DNA of 64,000 nucleotides from Streptomyces sp. NBC_00582 (GTDB lineage Bacteria; Actinomycetota; Actinomycetes; Streptomycetales; Streptomycetaceae): the NCBI RefSeq assembly GCF_036345155.1, contig NZ_CP107772.1, positions 10,540,001 to 10,604,000 on the forward strand, given 5' to 3'. The notes under the pieces were generated by a model, which searched no databases, had not been told where the DNA came from, and saw only the letters and a program-made list of their open reading frames with translations. Each line of letters begins with the position of its first letter. The stretch's first letter is position 1. Below are positions 35,301 to 43,932 of the stretch, piece by piece. The position numbers and the translations under genes are program-made.

Positions 35301-36594
35301 GCAGAACGTCACGGACTGCGAGGCGTACGGGACGGATTGGACCGGACAGCGCGTCGTCGTGAACAACTGGTCCGACGGGCTCGTGCAGCTGGACCTGGAC
35401 CGGCGCACCACCTCGGTTCCCGGCATCGGCCACGACGAGCTGGGCGCCCTCCCCGTGGCCGTCGTGGAACGCGACCACAGGGCGACGGCCATGCTCGCTG
35501 TCGGCTACGAGGTGCGGTTCCTCCCCCTGCCCGCCACTGCCGTGATCTCGGTCCGGCAGGAAGCCCTGCTGCTGCACGGGGGACAGACCATGATCGCCGT
35601 GGAGGACGGAGGCCAGTGGCTGCGGACACGCAGCACGGCCGACCCGATGAGGGTTCTGGCTGAAGTACGTCGCTCCTATGCGACCGGACCCACCGACTCC
35701 CTCGACCCCTTCGTGATCAACGCACGGGAAAGCCTGGTCGCGGACCGGATCGCGGCCGACAAGATCGGCGTCTTCGCGCTGCCGTCCCTGCGCAAGGTCC
35801 GGGAGCTCTCGCCGATGCGGGCAGAGGGGCCGCAGGCGCAGGACCGGCAGTTCTTCTTCGACCGGGACGGACGACTGGTGACCTTCTCCGGCCGGTGGGC
35901 GGAGGTCTGGGACCCGGTGACGGGAGACAGGCGGTCCACGGTCGATCTGAGCGCCCTGGGCATGCGGAGACGGGACGGGGACTTTCTCGGCATCCGTCTG
36001 GCGAGGTATCCGCTGAGCGGTCACGTCCTCGTCCTCGGTGCCGGTGACCAAGCACGGGTCGTCGATCTGCGGACCGGCCAGGAGAAAAAGGACCTGCGCC
36101 TGGACCTCGGCCCCGACGCCGACGCGGCCTTCTTCGACAGCAGCGGCCGATACCTCGCGGTGCTGCGCCGCGGCTCCACCCCGGAGGTCTGGCGGACCCG
36201 CCCGCCCAAGAACCTGCTCGGCCCGCTACCCGCGATCGGCGCCTCACCGGGCGGCGCAGGCTACGTGGTCGGCTTCCTGCACGGCGACGGCCGCTTCCTC
36301 GTGGCCGACTCCGGCAAGGCCCGCATCTACCGGGTCGGCGACCGGTCCTTTGAGGAGTCCTACGACTTCGGCACCGCCACCCGCTTCCTGGACAGCACAT
36401 CCGACGGCCGGACACTGCTGGTCTCCCGCCACCACTTTGACGACGACCGAAGCGACGTCCCCGCGCTGCTCCGGCTCGACCCCTCCCTGTGGCGCGCGAA
36501 GCTCTGCTCGGTCGTCGACCAACGCGACCTGACCGAGACGGAACGCCAGAGCGTGCCCGCTGCGCTCCCGCCCGGACCGATCTGCGGAAGCTGA
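32305..36594 (+). CDS. Trypsin-nSTAND1-TM-beta-propeller protein
   Basis: The protein has 1429 residues. Residues 1-205 are a trypsin-like serine protease domain with His41 (LTCAHVV), Asp94 (GGGDIAVLRL) and Ser168 (GFSGGPVW), all present. Residues about 219-640 are an nSTAND1 NTPase beginning PFRGLAAFQERDAGVFHGR, with Walker A GPSGCGKSS (258-266) and Walker B LLVIVDQLEE (347-356). One membrane helix lies at about 660-680 (FALMTVMVVLVSLFVY). The rest is a WD40-like propeller. GTG 32305 follows GGGGGA. Architecture and the Trypco1 neighbour match STAND-based defence or signalling modules: the propeller senses, the STAND part oligomerises, and the protease acts. Defence function is inferred. Confidence 0.92.
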   Translation: MGQTTGPEVLEASILRIRGGDGRPVGTGFLVAPHLALTCAHVVSAALGRHDGDPAPSADTAIEVDLPLGRDPESAPAAAYVEYWEPAHPRGGGDIAVLRLPSPPAGGAPVRMAEARDVWSHPVRAFGFPAGRDQGVWHAGRLRARQASGLVQFEQAAPEGYPISRGFSGGPVWDDELSAVIGIVAVAEPRAPRAAFLIPTERIVAAFAVLGEFARPQSPFRGLAAFQERDAGVFHGRSAESAELAAVVGAKPVVTVVGPSGCGKSSLVLAGVVPRLRASGYAVVVLRPARTGSLVYALAAELTALMRPELAGTERLREIRALERELAEHGLTGAVDDVLRRSGAHSLLVIVDQLEEALADDAPDLGSAVRLLFAEGRPNRLRVLATLRADFLDAALNHPGLGAVLGEEIHVLAPLLGSRLREVVTVPIDAIAAVSYEPGLVDRLLSDAAEAPGILPLLGFTLARLWERQSQGRLTFAAYENLGGVKGALANQAEHSWQECVREGTEAVARRLFVQLVRVPMGGTAATRQVVARGELGPHQWEIARTLAEHRLLVLDRDVSGRDTVELAHEALIGCWPRLRGWVEEDRDFLVWRENLRHDMARWEAAGRPRGRLPDAAALEASRRWLDSRGPDVGAGERHYLQQGWARLRGTVRRRRAVATAGFALMTVMVVLVSLFVYQTGVSAQRKAEAESRSLAAVSADLQVQDPGMSILLAIAAYATSPTTQARDELLQRYATYGTADRVLSGVPGEINDVAASRDGRVVVAVTTLGRATAFIQDDSGRTHREQLPLTTNALYPMVTADGSRVGYTATGGSVVWHDVQRSGGHLLGPAHTAPGALDQTDDKGFGSMSHVAALAADGRRAAAVSKKQIMVWDLGTATGGRFVKAPSWLESVDAVWFGPTSDTLLVRGTIRVLSSHDDLHKPHGEVLAVDLRTGRTTVVAEHVSDAQVSGDGRAVVSCTAPETDLTPSSRRHPTYSRVPVTENPTDSAHGRASYVPQTQNVTDCEAYGTDWTGQRVVVNNWSDGLVQLDLDRRTTSVPGIGHDELGALPVAVVERDHRATAMLAVGYEVRFLPLPATAVISVRQEALLLHGGQTMIAVEDGGQWLRTRSTADPMRVLAEVRRSYATGPTDSLDPFVINARESLVADRIAADKIGVFALPSLRKVRELSPMRAEGPQAQDRQFFFDRDGRLVTFSGRWAEVWDPVTGDRRSTVDLSALGMRRRDGDFLGIRLARYPLSGHVLVLGAGDQARVVDLRTGQEKKDLRLDLGPDADAAFFDSSGRYLAVLRRGSTPEVWRTRPPKNLLGPLPAIGASPGGAGYVVGFLHGDGRFLVADSGKARIYRVGDRSFEESYDFGTATRFLDSTSDGRTLLVSRHHFDDDRSDVPALLRLDPSLWRAKLCSVVDQRDLTETERQSVPAALPPGPICGS

Positions 36595-36927
36595 CCGGGG
36601 GCTCGCCGCCGGCGGTGCGAGGCGGCAGGACACGCGATCTCCTGCCGGTTGGCTCGGTCCGGTCCGGGCACTGTTGCCGAGGGGGAGAGCCGGATGCCCA
36701 CCGGCGGGCCGAGGCCGGGGGCCAGGCCGCCGGCGGCCGGCTGGAGGGGGCGGCCCGCCCGGGACCGGTCCAGCTGCTGCTGGCGGCGTCCCCGCCGATC
36801 GTGGGCCGCGCGTGTGATCTCGCCGGCGCAGGCGTGGGCGGAGTCGGGGTGGTGACGGATGAACCGGCCGAGCGGCATCACCACCCGGCGCACCTGAGGG
36901 AGTCCTCCCGGGACCGCGGGCCGTGTC

Positions 36928-37200
36928 GTGGCCGGCGCGGGCTTCGGCGCGCCTGTCCGTCGCGAAGGGAAAGGGCAGGAGCGCACGATCGCGGACCCGC
37001 CCGGGCTGCGGCCGGAACCGGCCCCGGCCGCGCCGGCGTCCCACCGCGGCGACTTCCCGCACCAGTCGTTCGCCACGGCACACGACCAGGTCCGCCAGGC
37101 GTACGTCCTGGACCGCTACCGGGCGTTGCTCGCACGCCTCGCGGGATCGGCCCAGGTCCGCGTGCACCACAAGGTGTTCGACGCCGTCCCGGTCGCCTGA
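36928..37200 (+). CDS. Hypothetical 90-residue protein or gene fragment
   Basis: Only the C-terminal half (TAHDQVRQAYVLDRYRALLA ... VFDAVPVA) has protein-like composition; the first half is Pro/Arg-rich. No ribosome binding site or family is recognised. It may be the tail of a lost gene or chance. Confidence 0.2.
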   Translation: MAGAGFGAPVRREGKGQERTIADPPGLRPEPAPAAPASHRGDFPHQSFATAHDQVRQAYVLDRYRALLARLAGSAQVRVHHKVFDAVPVA

Positions 37201-37231
37201 CGTACCCGGCCGGCGGTCCGCGTGAGCACCG

Positions 37232-37274
37232 CAGCGCCGCCGGCCTCGCCGTGGGGCGAAGCGCGGCGGCGCTG
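37232..37274 (-). terminator. Stem-loop after the GH5 gene
   Basis: CAGCGCCGCCG at 37232-37242 pairs perfectly with 37264-37274, starting 18 bp beyond the GH5 stop. Confidence 0.7.
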
Positions 37275-37292
37275 ACGTGTTCCGTGCCGGTG

Positions 37293-38780
37293 TCAGCTCC
37301 TCGTCCACTGCTGGTTGCTGCCGCCGTTGCAGTACCAGACGTCGACCGACGTGCCGTTGCCGGTGCCCGCACCGGACGCGTCGAGGCAGAGCGCCGGGTT
37401 CGCGACGCTGGTCACGGAGAGGTCCGCGTTCACGTTCCACTGCTGGGCCGCCGTGCCGGTGCAGTCGGTGATGACCACGGGGTCTCCCGCGGTGGCTCCG
37501 GTGCCGCCGACCGTCATGCACTTGTTGCCGTAGACGGTGAGCTGCTTGTCCGCGTTCCAGTTCCAGGACTGGTTGCCGCCGGCGTTGCAGTCCCAGAGGT
37601 CGAGCTGGGTGCCGTTGGCCGTGCTGAACCCGGGCACGTCGACGCAGCGGCCCGAGCCCACTCCGCGCAGGACCTCACCGGGAGGCGCGGGCGGCAGGTC
37701 GTTGACCGGCGGGGTCTTGCCGAAGCCGTAACCCCAGCGCAGCAGCGCGACTCCGGTGGCGCTGTTGTCCACGAGGTTGCCCTGGGAGTCCAGCGACTCG
37801 ATCGAGTAGGAGTCGCCGAAACGCAGGCCCGGCCAGTACACCAGTCCCATCCCCTTGCTGCGGGCGGTGCCGGCCACGGAGGCGAGGTACGAGGTGTAGA
37901 TGTTGCCGTTCCACGCGCCGTAGTTCAGGCCGATGGTCATCGGGGCGCCGGCCTCGTCGATGATGGTCCGCCCGGCGTACTTGCCGATCCGGGCTTCGAG
38001 GTCGGCGGTCCAGTCGGACTGCTGGGTGTAGCTGTTCCAGAACCCGTAGAAGTGCAGCGACAGCAGGGTTCCGCGCAGTTCGCGGGCCGCGCCGACACCG
38101 GTGACGTTGTCGTTGTAGCCGGTACCGCTGATCACGACACGGCCGCGCGGGACGTCCTTGTGCCGGGCCAGCCAGCCGCTGGTGACGGACACCCACTGGT
38201 CCAGGGTGTAGCCGTGCGGCTCGTTCATGGGCTCGAAGTAGACCCGCGGGTTGTGCTTGTACTCCCGCACCACGGTGTTCCACATCGTCTTCCAGGCGGC
38301 CGTGTCGTCGACCAGGCCGTCCTTGCTGGTGTCGGCCTCCCAGTAGCTGACGATGACCTTGTCGCCATGGGCCGTGGCCGCGTCGATCGTCGCCCGGTAC
38401 GACTTCCACCAGATGGTGCCCACGGTGGCCGGGTTGATCGGCAGCCGCAGCGTGTTGGCGCCCAGGTTCTTCTTGAAGCCGCGCACCATCTTCTCCGTGG
38501 TGCGGTACACGGTGCGGTAGCTGTCGGTCACCGACAGCCCGCTCGGCACCACGGCGTCACTGGCGTAGTTGTCGCGCGGGTCGGCCCAGTTCACTCCGCG
38601 GAAGTCACGGGTGGCGCCCTTCGGCGCGGGCTTCACCGACGCCTCCTGCGAGGCGGCCTGCGTCCGGGGAGCCTGCTGGGCGAGGGCGGGGCCGGGGGCG
38701 GTCAGCAGCATGAGTGCCGCGCCGAAGCCGGCCATCAGCACCGTGGCCAGTCTTCTCGACCTCGTCGGGGTCTTTGTCAT
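37293..38780 (-). CDS. Secreted GH5 glycosidase with ricin-type (CBM13) lectin domain
   Basis: The protein has 495 residues. A signal peptide ends near ALAQQ (residue 35). Residues about 58-350 form a GH5 TIM barrel with acid/base Glu187 (EPMNEPHG) and nucleophile Glu276 (IIDEAGAP). Residues about 365-495 form a ricin B beta-trefoil with three QxW-type repeats (NQSWNW, AQQWNV, NQQWTR). It degrades an extracellular polysaccharide, and the lectin domain anchors it to galactose- or arabinose-type chains; the exact substrate is unknown. A near-perfect 20-bp palindrome about 120 bp upstream (38899-38918) is a likely repressor site. Confidence 0.92.
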   Translation of the reverse strand: MTKTPTRSRRLATVLMAGFGAALMLLTAPGPALAQQAPRTQAASQEASVKPAPKGATRDFRGVNWADPRDNYASDAVVPSGLSVTDSYRTVYRTTEKMVRGFKKNLGANTLRLPINPATVGTIWWKSYRATIDAATAHGDKVIVSYWEADTSKDGLVDDTAAWKTMWNTVVREYKHNPRVYFEPMNEPHGYTLDQWVSVTSGWLARHKDVPRGRVVISGTGYNDNVTGVGAARELRGTLLSLHFYGFWNSYTQQSDWTADLEARIGKYAGRTIIDEAGAPMTIGLNYGAWNGNIYTSYLASVAGTARSKGMGLVYWPGLRFGDSYSIESLDSQGNLVDNSATGVALLRWGYGFGKTPPVNDLPPAPPGEVLRGVGSGRCVDVPGFSTANGTQLDLWDCNAGGNQSWNWNADKQLTVYGNKCMTVGGTGATAGDPVVITDCTGTAAQQWNVNADLSVTSVANPALCLDASGAGTGNGTSVDVWYCNGGSNQQWTRS

Positions 38781-39280
38781 GTCGTCTCCAGTGACGGGAA
38801 AACGTGGAGGGCGGAGCGCGGGTTCGTCACCTGAGCCGAGGCATTGATGAACCTGATGAACCTGGGTCCGGGCGCAGACCCGGACCCGTCAGAACCGACC
38901 ATGTTTACGTAACCATGGCGGAGATTGGCACAGCGCCCGCACGGGTGACAAGACCATGACCGTTCCGAACTACGGCGCGGCCCCGAATTCACACCGACCA
39001 GTCCCCGTCCGGCCGTTGAGAGCCCGCCGCTGCGCATGCCGAGGCCGGCGCAGGAGGCCGCCGGGGCCGTGATCGGCGCGACCGGCCGGAACCCGCGCAG
39101 GGGAATCAGCCCGGGGGAGGACGTACGGCGGGGTGTGCGGGGCGGCGCTGCCCGACCAGCGGCGCACTGCCGGCGCGGGCGGCCGCTCGGGCCGCCCGCG
39201 CCGGGTGCTGCGGTGATGGCGCGCTGCACCTCGCGGCAGGATCGCGACGTGCCGCGTGCGGTCGGGCCGGTCCTGGTGGT
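38781..39280. other. Intergenic region between TetR and GH5 genes
   Basis: It contains the GH5 promoter and the operator-like palindrome at 38899-38918. No gene is supported in 39000-39280. Confidence 0.5.
38899..38918. promoter_or_regulatory. Palindromic operator candidate upstream of GH5
   Basis: CCATGTTTACGTAACCATGG is a 20-bp inverted repeat with one mismatched pair, placed 119 bp before the GH5 start in locally A/T-richer DNA. The TACGTA centre and symmetry fit a LacI- or GntR-type sugar repressor. Confidence 0.6.
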
Positions 39281-39865
39281 TCAGCCGTGGGGTCCCACGC
39301 CGCGCAGAAACGTGTCGACGACGAGCGTGGCCAGTGCGTCCGCGTTCTGGCGGACCTGGTCCGGGTCGCGGTCCGCGCCGCCTCCGTGCTGGGCCTCGTC
39401 GACGAGGGCGTAGTAGACCCGCCGCGCCCACATCAGGTCCGCGTCCGGGGCGAGGAGCCCTTCGTGCTGGGCCCGGGCGAAGAACTCGAGGGCGCCTGCG
39501 TTGATCTCGGACCAGATCACCGCGGTGAGGGGGGTGTCGGCGAGGGGGTGGCCGAGGGTGAACCGCCAGACGCTCTTGATCCGCAGGACGTTCGCCGTGA
39601 CACGGTGCAGTGCCACCAGCGGGGGTGCGGTGTCCATGCGGGCGTCTTCCACGCACTCCATGAGCTGCCGCTTCGCCGAGGCGGCGAGTGCCTCGATGAG
39701 GGCCTGGCGGCTGGCGAACCGCCGGTGCACGGTCGTTCTGGCCACTCCTGCCTGCTCGGCGATCTGCTCCATGGAGGCACCGGGGTCTTCGGCAAGGACC
39801 TGCTCGGCCGCCTCCAGGATCACGCGCACACTGCGCGCGGCATCGGCCCGCAGGGGTCGGCCCAT
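39281..39865 (-). CDS. TetR-family regulator
   Basis: A 194-residue protein. The N-terminal helix-turn-helix is MEQIAEQAGVARTTVHRRFASRQALIEAL; the ligand-binding C-terminal half is variable. It runs divergently from the molybdenum hydroxylase operon (294-bp shared spacer) and therefore most likely represses it. I found no convincing palindrome in the spacer to name the operator. Confidence 0.92.
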   Translation of the reverse strand: MGRPLRADAARSVRVILEAAEQVLAEDPGASMEQIAEQAGVARTTVHRRFASRQALIEALAASAKRQLMECVEDARMDTAPPLVALHRVTANVLRIKSVWRFTLGHPLADTPLTAVIWSEINAGALEFFARAQHEGLLAPDADLMWARRVYYALVDEAQHGGGADRDPDQVRQNADALATLVVDTFLRGVGPHG

Positions 39866-40168
39866 GACCTATCCACTCCCGTTGTTGATTCGTGATGCAC
39901 TGAAGACCATACGCCTGACCTGCGGATTTGTATGGATTTGCATCAATGCTGTTGCGCGGGAATGTAAAATCGCGACAAGCGTGATGCGGATAAGTGGCGG
40001 AACTGCTACGTTCCTGTTTTAGATCATGGACCTACTCTCATGCTTCGGTTCCCCGGCCGGCGGTTTCACAAGTCCGCGGAGCGAGTCCCTGGTGGTCCTG
40101 GCCCATGTGCCTGACGGCGCCCCCCTCAAGAGACACGAGCCCACGGGTGAACCGGAGGAATGACCACG
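39866..40168. promoter_or_regulatory. Divergent promoter region, TetR and molybdenum hydroxylase operon
   Basis: Relatively A/T-rich between 39890 and 40030 (for example TTTGTATGGATTTGCATC), consistent with both promoters. The end of this region holds GGAGGA at 40154-40159, the ribosome binding site of the first subunit. Confidence 0.5.
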
Positions 40169-40654
40169 GTGGAGATCGAGCTGCGGATCAACGGATCCAC
40201 CCGACGGCTGGACGTCGCGCCACAGGTGAGCCTGCTCGACGCGCTGCGCGAGTACCTGGGCCTGACCGGCACCAAGAAAGGATGCGACCAGGGCGCATGC
40301 GGTGCCTGCACGGTGCTCGCCGACGGCCGGCGGATCAACGCCTGCCTGGCGCTGGCGGTGCAGTACCAGGGCCGTGAGATCACGACCATCGAAGGCGTCG
40401 ACCACCCGCTGCAGGAGGCGTTCGTGCGCACGGACGGATTCCAGTGCGGCTACTGCACGCCGGGCCAGATCTGCTCGGCGATCGGCATGCTCGCCGAGCA
40501 CAAGGAAGGCGCGCCCAGCGCGGCGACCGAGCACCTCGCCGACACCGGCGGGGAGCTCGACGAGACGGAGATCCGGGAGCGGATGAGCGGCAACCTGTGC
40601 CGCTGCGGCGCCTACAACGGCATCGTCGCGGCGATCAAGGAGGTGGCGAAGTGA
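40169..40654 (+). CDS. Molybdenum hydroxylase, [2Fe-2S] subunit (PaoA/XdhC-type small subunit)
   Basis: The ferredoxin-like N-terminal cluster motif is CDQGACGACTVL with a later Cys. The C-terminal four-helix cluster motif is CGYCTPGQ ... CRCGAYNG. It transfers electrons from the molybdenum centre to the FAD subunit. The GGAGGA site at 40154-40159 touches ATG 40160 but is well placed for the in-frame GTG at 40169, so that start is preferred. The stop overlaps the GTG of the next gene. First gene of a four-gene operon for oxidising an aldehyde or heteroaromatic compound. Confidence 0.93.
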   Translation: MEIELRINGSTRRLDVAPQVSLLDALREYLGLTGTKKGCDQGACGACTVLADGRRINACLALAVQYQGREITTIEGVDHPLQEAFVRTDGFQCGYCTPGQICSAIGMLAEHKEGAPSAATEHLADTGGELDETEIRERMSGNLCRCGAYNGIVAAIKEVAK

Positions 40655-41646
40655 AGCCGTTCTCCTACCTCAGCGCACCGGACGTGGGCACGGCGCTGCG
40701 CACGATCGCGGACGGCGACGACGTGAAGTTCCTCGCGGGCGGGACGAACCTCGTCGACCTCATGCGCGAGGGCATCGAACACCCGGCGACGGTCGTGGAC
40801 ATCACCCGCCTGCCGCTGACCGGGATCGAGGAACTCCCCGACGGCACCCTCCGCGTCGGCGCACTGGTGAGCAACAGCCGGCTCGCGGCCGACCCCCTGA
40901 TCAGGACCCGCTATCCGGTGCTGGCGCAGGCGGTCCTGCTGGGCGCCTCCGCCCAGCTGCGGAACATGGCGACGGTGGGAGGCAACCTGCTGCAGCGCAC
41001 CCGCTGCATGTACTTCTACGACGAGGCCTCCGCGTGCAACAAACGCGCACCCGGCAGCGGCTGTGACGCGATCGGCGGGTTCTCCCGCGGCAGTGCGGTG
41101 CTGGGGACGAGCGAGCACTGCGTCGCGACGCATCCCTCGGACATGGCGGTGGCGCTGGTGATGCTCGACGCGGTCGTCGAGGTCGAGAGCGTGCACGGTA
41201 TCCGGCGGATCCCGGTCGCCGACCTCCACCGCCTGCCCGGCGACACCCCGCACCTGGAGACGGTGCTGGCCGCCGACGAGCTGATCACGGCCGTCGAGCT
41301 GCCGCCGGTGCCGGCGGCGGCGCACTCGCGCTACCGCAAGGTCCGCGACCGGGCCTCCTACGCCTTCGCCCTGGTCTCGGTCGCCGCCGCGCTGGCCGTC
41401 CAGGACGGCCGCATCGCCGAGGTCCGCCTCGCGCTCGGCGGCGTCGCGACCAAGCCGTGGCGGGCCCGGACCGCGGAAGAGCTGCTGCTCGGCGCCGAAG
41501 CCACCGACGAGAGCTTCGCCCACGCCGCCGCCGCCGAACTCGCCCCCGCCCTGCCCCGGTCCGGCAACGCCTTCAAGACCGACCTGGCCCAGCGGACGGT
41601 CGTGGCCGTGCTGCGCAAACTCAACGCCGAGCGGAGCGCATCGTGA
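40651..41646 (+). CDS. Molybdenum hydroxylase, FAD subunit (PaoB-like)
   Basis: A 331-residue protein. The FAD-binding signature is FLAGGTNLVDLM plus GASAQLRNMATVGGNL. A long Cys-containing loop (CMYFYDEASACNKRAPGSGC ... EHC) matches the extra [4Fe-4S] cluster of PaoB-type subunits, absent from ordinary xanthine dehydrogenases. The GTG start at 40651 overlaps the previous stop, and its own stop overlaps the next start, showing tight coupling. This favours an aldehyde oxidoreductase of the PaoABC type over xanthine dehydrogenase. Confidence 0.93.
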   Translation: MKPFSYLSAPDVGTALRTIADGDDVKFLAGGTNLVDLMREGIEHPATVVDITRLPLTGIEELPDGTLRVGALVSNSRLAADPLIRTRYPVLAQAVLLGASAQLRNMATVGGNLLQRTRCMYFYDEASACNKRAPGSGCDAIGGFSRGSAVLGTSEHCVATHPSDMAVALVMLDAVVEVESVHGIRRIPVADLHRLPGDTPHLETVLAADELITAVELPPVPAAAHSRYRKVRDRASYAFALVSVAAALAVQDGRIAEVRLALGGVATKPWRARTAEELLLGAEATDESFAHAAAAELAPALPRSGNAFKTDLAQRTVVAVLRKLNAERSAS

Positions 41647-43886
41647 CCACACACACCCAGGCGGGCTCCGAGCCCGGCGCGGACGCCTCCGTGCCCGTCG
41701 GGGGAGCGGTCGGACGGCCGGTCGACCGCCGGGACGGCCACGCGAAGGTGACCGGGGCGGTGCGGTTCACCGCCGAGCACCCCTACCCGGACCTCACGTA
41801 CGCGACGCTGGTCCATGCCACCGTCGCCCGTGGCACGATCACCGGCATCGACACGGCCGCGGCGGCCGCGGTGCCCGGCGTCGTGGCGGTCCTCACCCAC
41901 CTCAACGCGCCGAGGATCCGGCCCGTACGCAAGGCCAACATCGTGCGGGACCTGGGGCCGAGCGTGTCGGGGACCGGTCTCGACTACCTCAACACCGATC
42001 AGGTCTTCTGGGACGGCCAGCCGATCGCCGTCGTGGTCGCCGAGACCTCGGCCGCGGCGAACGAGGCCGCGCCGCTCGTCGAAGTGACCTACGACCCGCT
42101 GCCCGCCCGGGTGGACTTCGCCGCCGAGCAGCACAACGCCACCCCCGCCAAGGGCGACCTCACCTTCGCCGGCCGGACCAAGAAGGGTGACGCCGAGGCG
42201 GCGCTGGCCGCCGCGGAGGTGTCGCTCGACCTGCGCTACACCACGCCCGGACTGCAGCACAACGCGATCGAGCCGCATGCGACGGTCGCCGTCTGGGACG
42301 GTGACCGCCTCACCGTGCACGACACCACCCAGTCCATCAACCAGACCGGCCGCTACCTGGCCTGGCGGTTCGGTGTGCCGGCGTCCCACGTCCGCGTCCG
42401 CGCCGAGTTCGTGGGGGGCGGCTTCGGGGGCAAGTTCGCCGTCTGGCCCGGCACGGTCATCGCGGCGATGGCGGCCAGGGCCGTCCGGCGGCCCGTGCGC
42501 CTGGCACTGAGCCGCACGGCCGTCAACCGCGCCACCGGAGGGCGTACCGCCTCGACCAACCGGATCGCGCTCGGCGCGACCCGCGACGGACGGCTCACCT
42601 CACTGATCCAGGACAGCATCACCCGCACCGGCTCGGCCGGGGGCCTGCTCGAGGCGACCAGCTCGCCGGCCCGGCACCTCTACGGCGCCCAGACCATGCT
42701 GACCCGGCAGAACCTCGTCGCCATGGATCTGATGCCCAACACCTGGCTGCGCGCCCCCGGCGAGGCGATCGGCAGCTTCGTGCTGGAATCGGCGCTGGAC
42801 GAACTCGCCCACGAGCTGGCCATGGACCCGATCGCCCTGCGGCTGCGCAACGAGCCCGCAACGGACCCGACGGGCGGCAAGAAGTTCTCCCAGCGCATGC
42901 AGCGAGAAGCCTTCGAGAGGGGCGCCGAACGCTTCGGCTGGGCGGACCGCGACCCCGAACCCCGCTCCATGCGGGACGGCGAGTGGCTCGTCGGCATGGG
43001 CACGGCCACCGCCTACCACCCGGCCCTGCGCCTGGTCGCCGACGTCACGGTACGGCTGAGCGACGACGGCAGCGCGCTCGTGCAGTGCGGTTTCCACGAG
43101 ATGGGCATGGGCGCCGCGACCGTACAGGCACAGATCGCCGCGGACGCGCTCGGCATCGCCTACGACAAGGTCCACGTCGAGTACGGCGATTCGGCCCTGC
43201 CGACCGGACCGATGGCCGGCAACTCCAACCAGACGGCGACGGTGGCCACCAGCGTCCTGGCCGCGTGCGCCGAGCTGAGCCGCAAGGTGAGTGCCCTGGC
43301 CCGGCGTACGGGCACGACCGGCCAGGAACCGGCGGCCGCCCTGCGCGCGGCCCGGCGCCCGTTCCTCGAGGCCTCGGTCGGGTCGGCCACCCGGCTGGGT
43401 GCACTGGGCAGCCAGGGCCGGTTCCTGTCCACCTTCCTCAAGGACCAGCGCTGGTCCAAGGCCGCCCGCGGCGCCCAGTTCTGTGAGGTGCGGGTGAACG
43501 CCGACACCGGCGAACTGCGGATCTCGCGCTGGCTCGGCATGTTCGACGTCGGCCGCGTCATCAACCCCAAGACCGCGGCCAGCCAGCTGCGCGGGGCCGT
43601 GGTCATGGGCATCGGCATGGCCCTGTCGGAACAGAGCCTCATCGATCCCCGCAACGGGCGCACCATGAGCGCCGGGCTCGACTCCTACTACGTGCCCGTC
43701 CACGCCGACATCCCCCCGATCGACGTCGACTGGCTCGACGAGCCGGACCAGACGATGCCCCTGGGCATCGTCGGGCTGGGCGAGGTCGGCACGACCGGCG
43801 TGGCGGCCGCGATCGCGAACGCCGTGCATCACGCGACCGGCAAGCGGATCAGGGACCTGCCGATCACGCTGGACAAGCTGCTCTGA
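41643..43886 (+). CDS. Molybdenum hydroxylase, molybdopterin-binding large subunit (PaoC-like)
   Basis: A 747-residue protein from GTG 41643. It shows the family patterns GGGFGGKFAVW, LRAPGEAIGSFVLESALDELA and the C-terminal GLGEVGTTG, whose Glu is the catalytic base in this enzyme family. It holds the molybdenum cofactor and the substrate site. Substrate: aldehyde or N-heterocycle, not resolved. No cofactor-assembly genes other than XdhC are nearby. Confidence 0.93.
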   Translation: MTTHTQAGSEPGADASVPVGGAVGRPVDRRDGHAKVTGAVRFTAEHPYPDLTYATLVHATVARGTITGIDTAAAAAVPGVVAVLTHLNAPRIRPVRKANIVRDLGPSVSGTGLDYLNTDQVFWDGQPIAVVVAETSAAANEAAPLVEVTYDPLPARVDFAAEQHNATPAKGDLTFAGRTKKGDAEAALAAAEVSLDLRYTTPGLQHNAIEPHATVAVWDGDRLTVHDTTQSINQTGRYLAWRFGVPASHVRVRAEFVGGGFGGKFAVWPGTVIAAMAARAVRRPVRLALSRTAVNRATGGRTASTNRIALGATRDGRLTSLIQDSITRTGSAGGLLEATSSPARHLYGAQTMLTRQNLVAMDLMPNTWLRAPGEAIGSFVLESALDELAHELAMDPIALRLRNEPATDPTGGKKFSQRMQREAFERGAERFGWADRDPEPRSMRDGEWLVGMGTATAYHPALRLVADVTVRLSDDGSALVQCGFHEMGMGAATVQAQIAADALGIAYDKVHVEYGDSALPTGPMAGNSNQTATVATSVLAACAELSRKVSALARRTGTTGQEPAAALRAARRPFLEASVGSATRLGALGSQGRFLSTFLKDQRWSKAARGAQFCEVRVNADTGELRISRWLGMFDVGRVINPKTAASQLRGAVVMGIGMALSEQSLIDPRNGRTMSAGLDSYYVPVHADIPPIDVDWLDEPDQTMPLGIVGLGEVGTTGVAAAIANAVHHATGKRIRDLPITLDKLL

Positions 43887-43932
43887 CGACGGCCCGATCC
43901 ACGCACCACGACACGACAGGAAAGCAACTCCC

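Larger units (their letters stand above)
36595..37292. other. Intergenic with one weak small ORF
   Basis: Nothing recognisable apart from the short ORF at 36928 and the terminator hairpin at 37232-37274. Confidence 0.5.

Noticed and set aside
31922..36594. Secreted serine protease with WD40 repeats
   Set aside because: No signal peptide; the P-loop NTPase and Trypco1 neighbour fit the STAND family.
36489..38834. 781-residue plus-strand frame
   Set aside because: Antisense to GH5 and out-of-frame read of intergenic DNA.
40169..43886. Carbon monoxide dehydrogenase (CoxSML)
   Set aside because: Large subunit lacks the CoxL-type active-site loop (AYRCSFR) as far as I can see, and the FAD subunit has the extra Cys loop.
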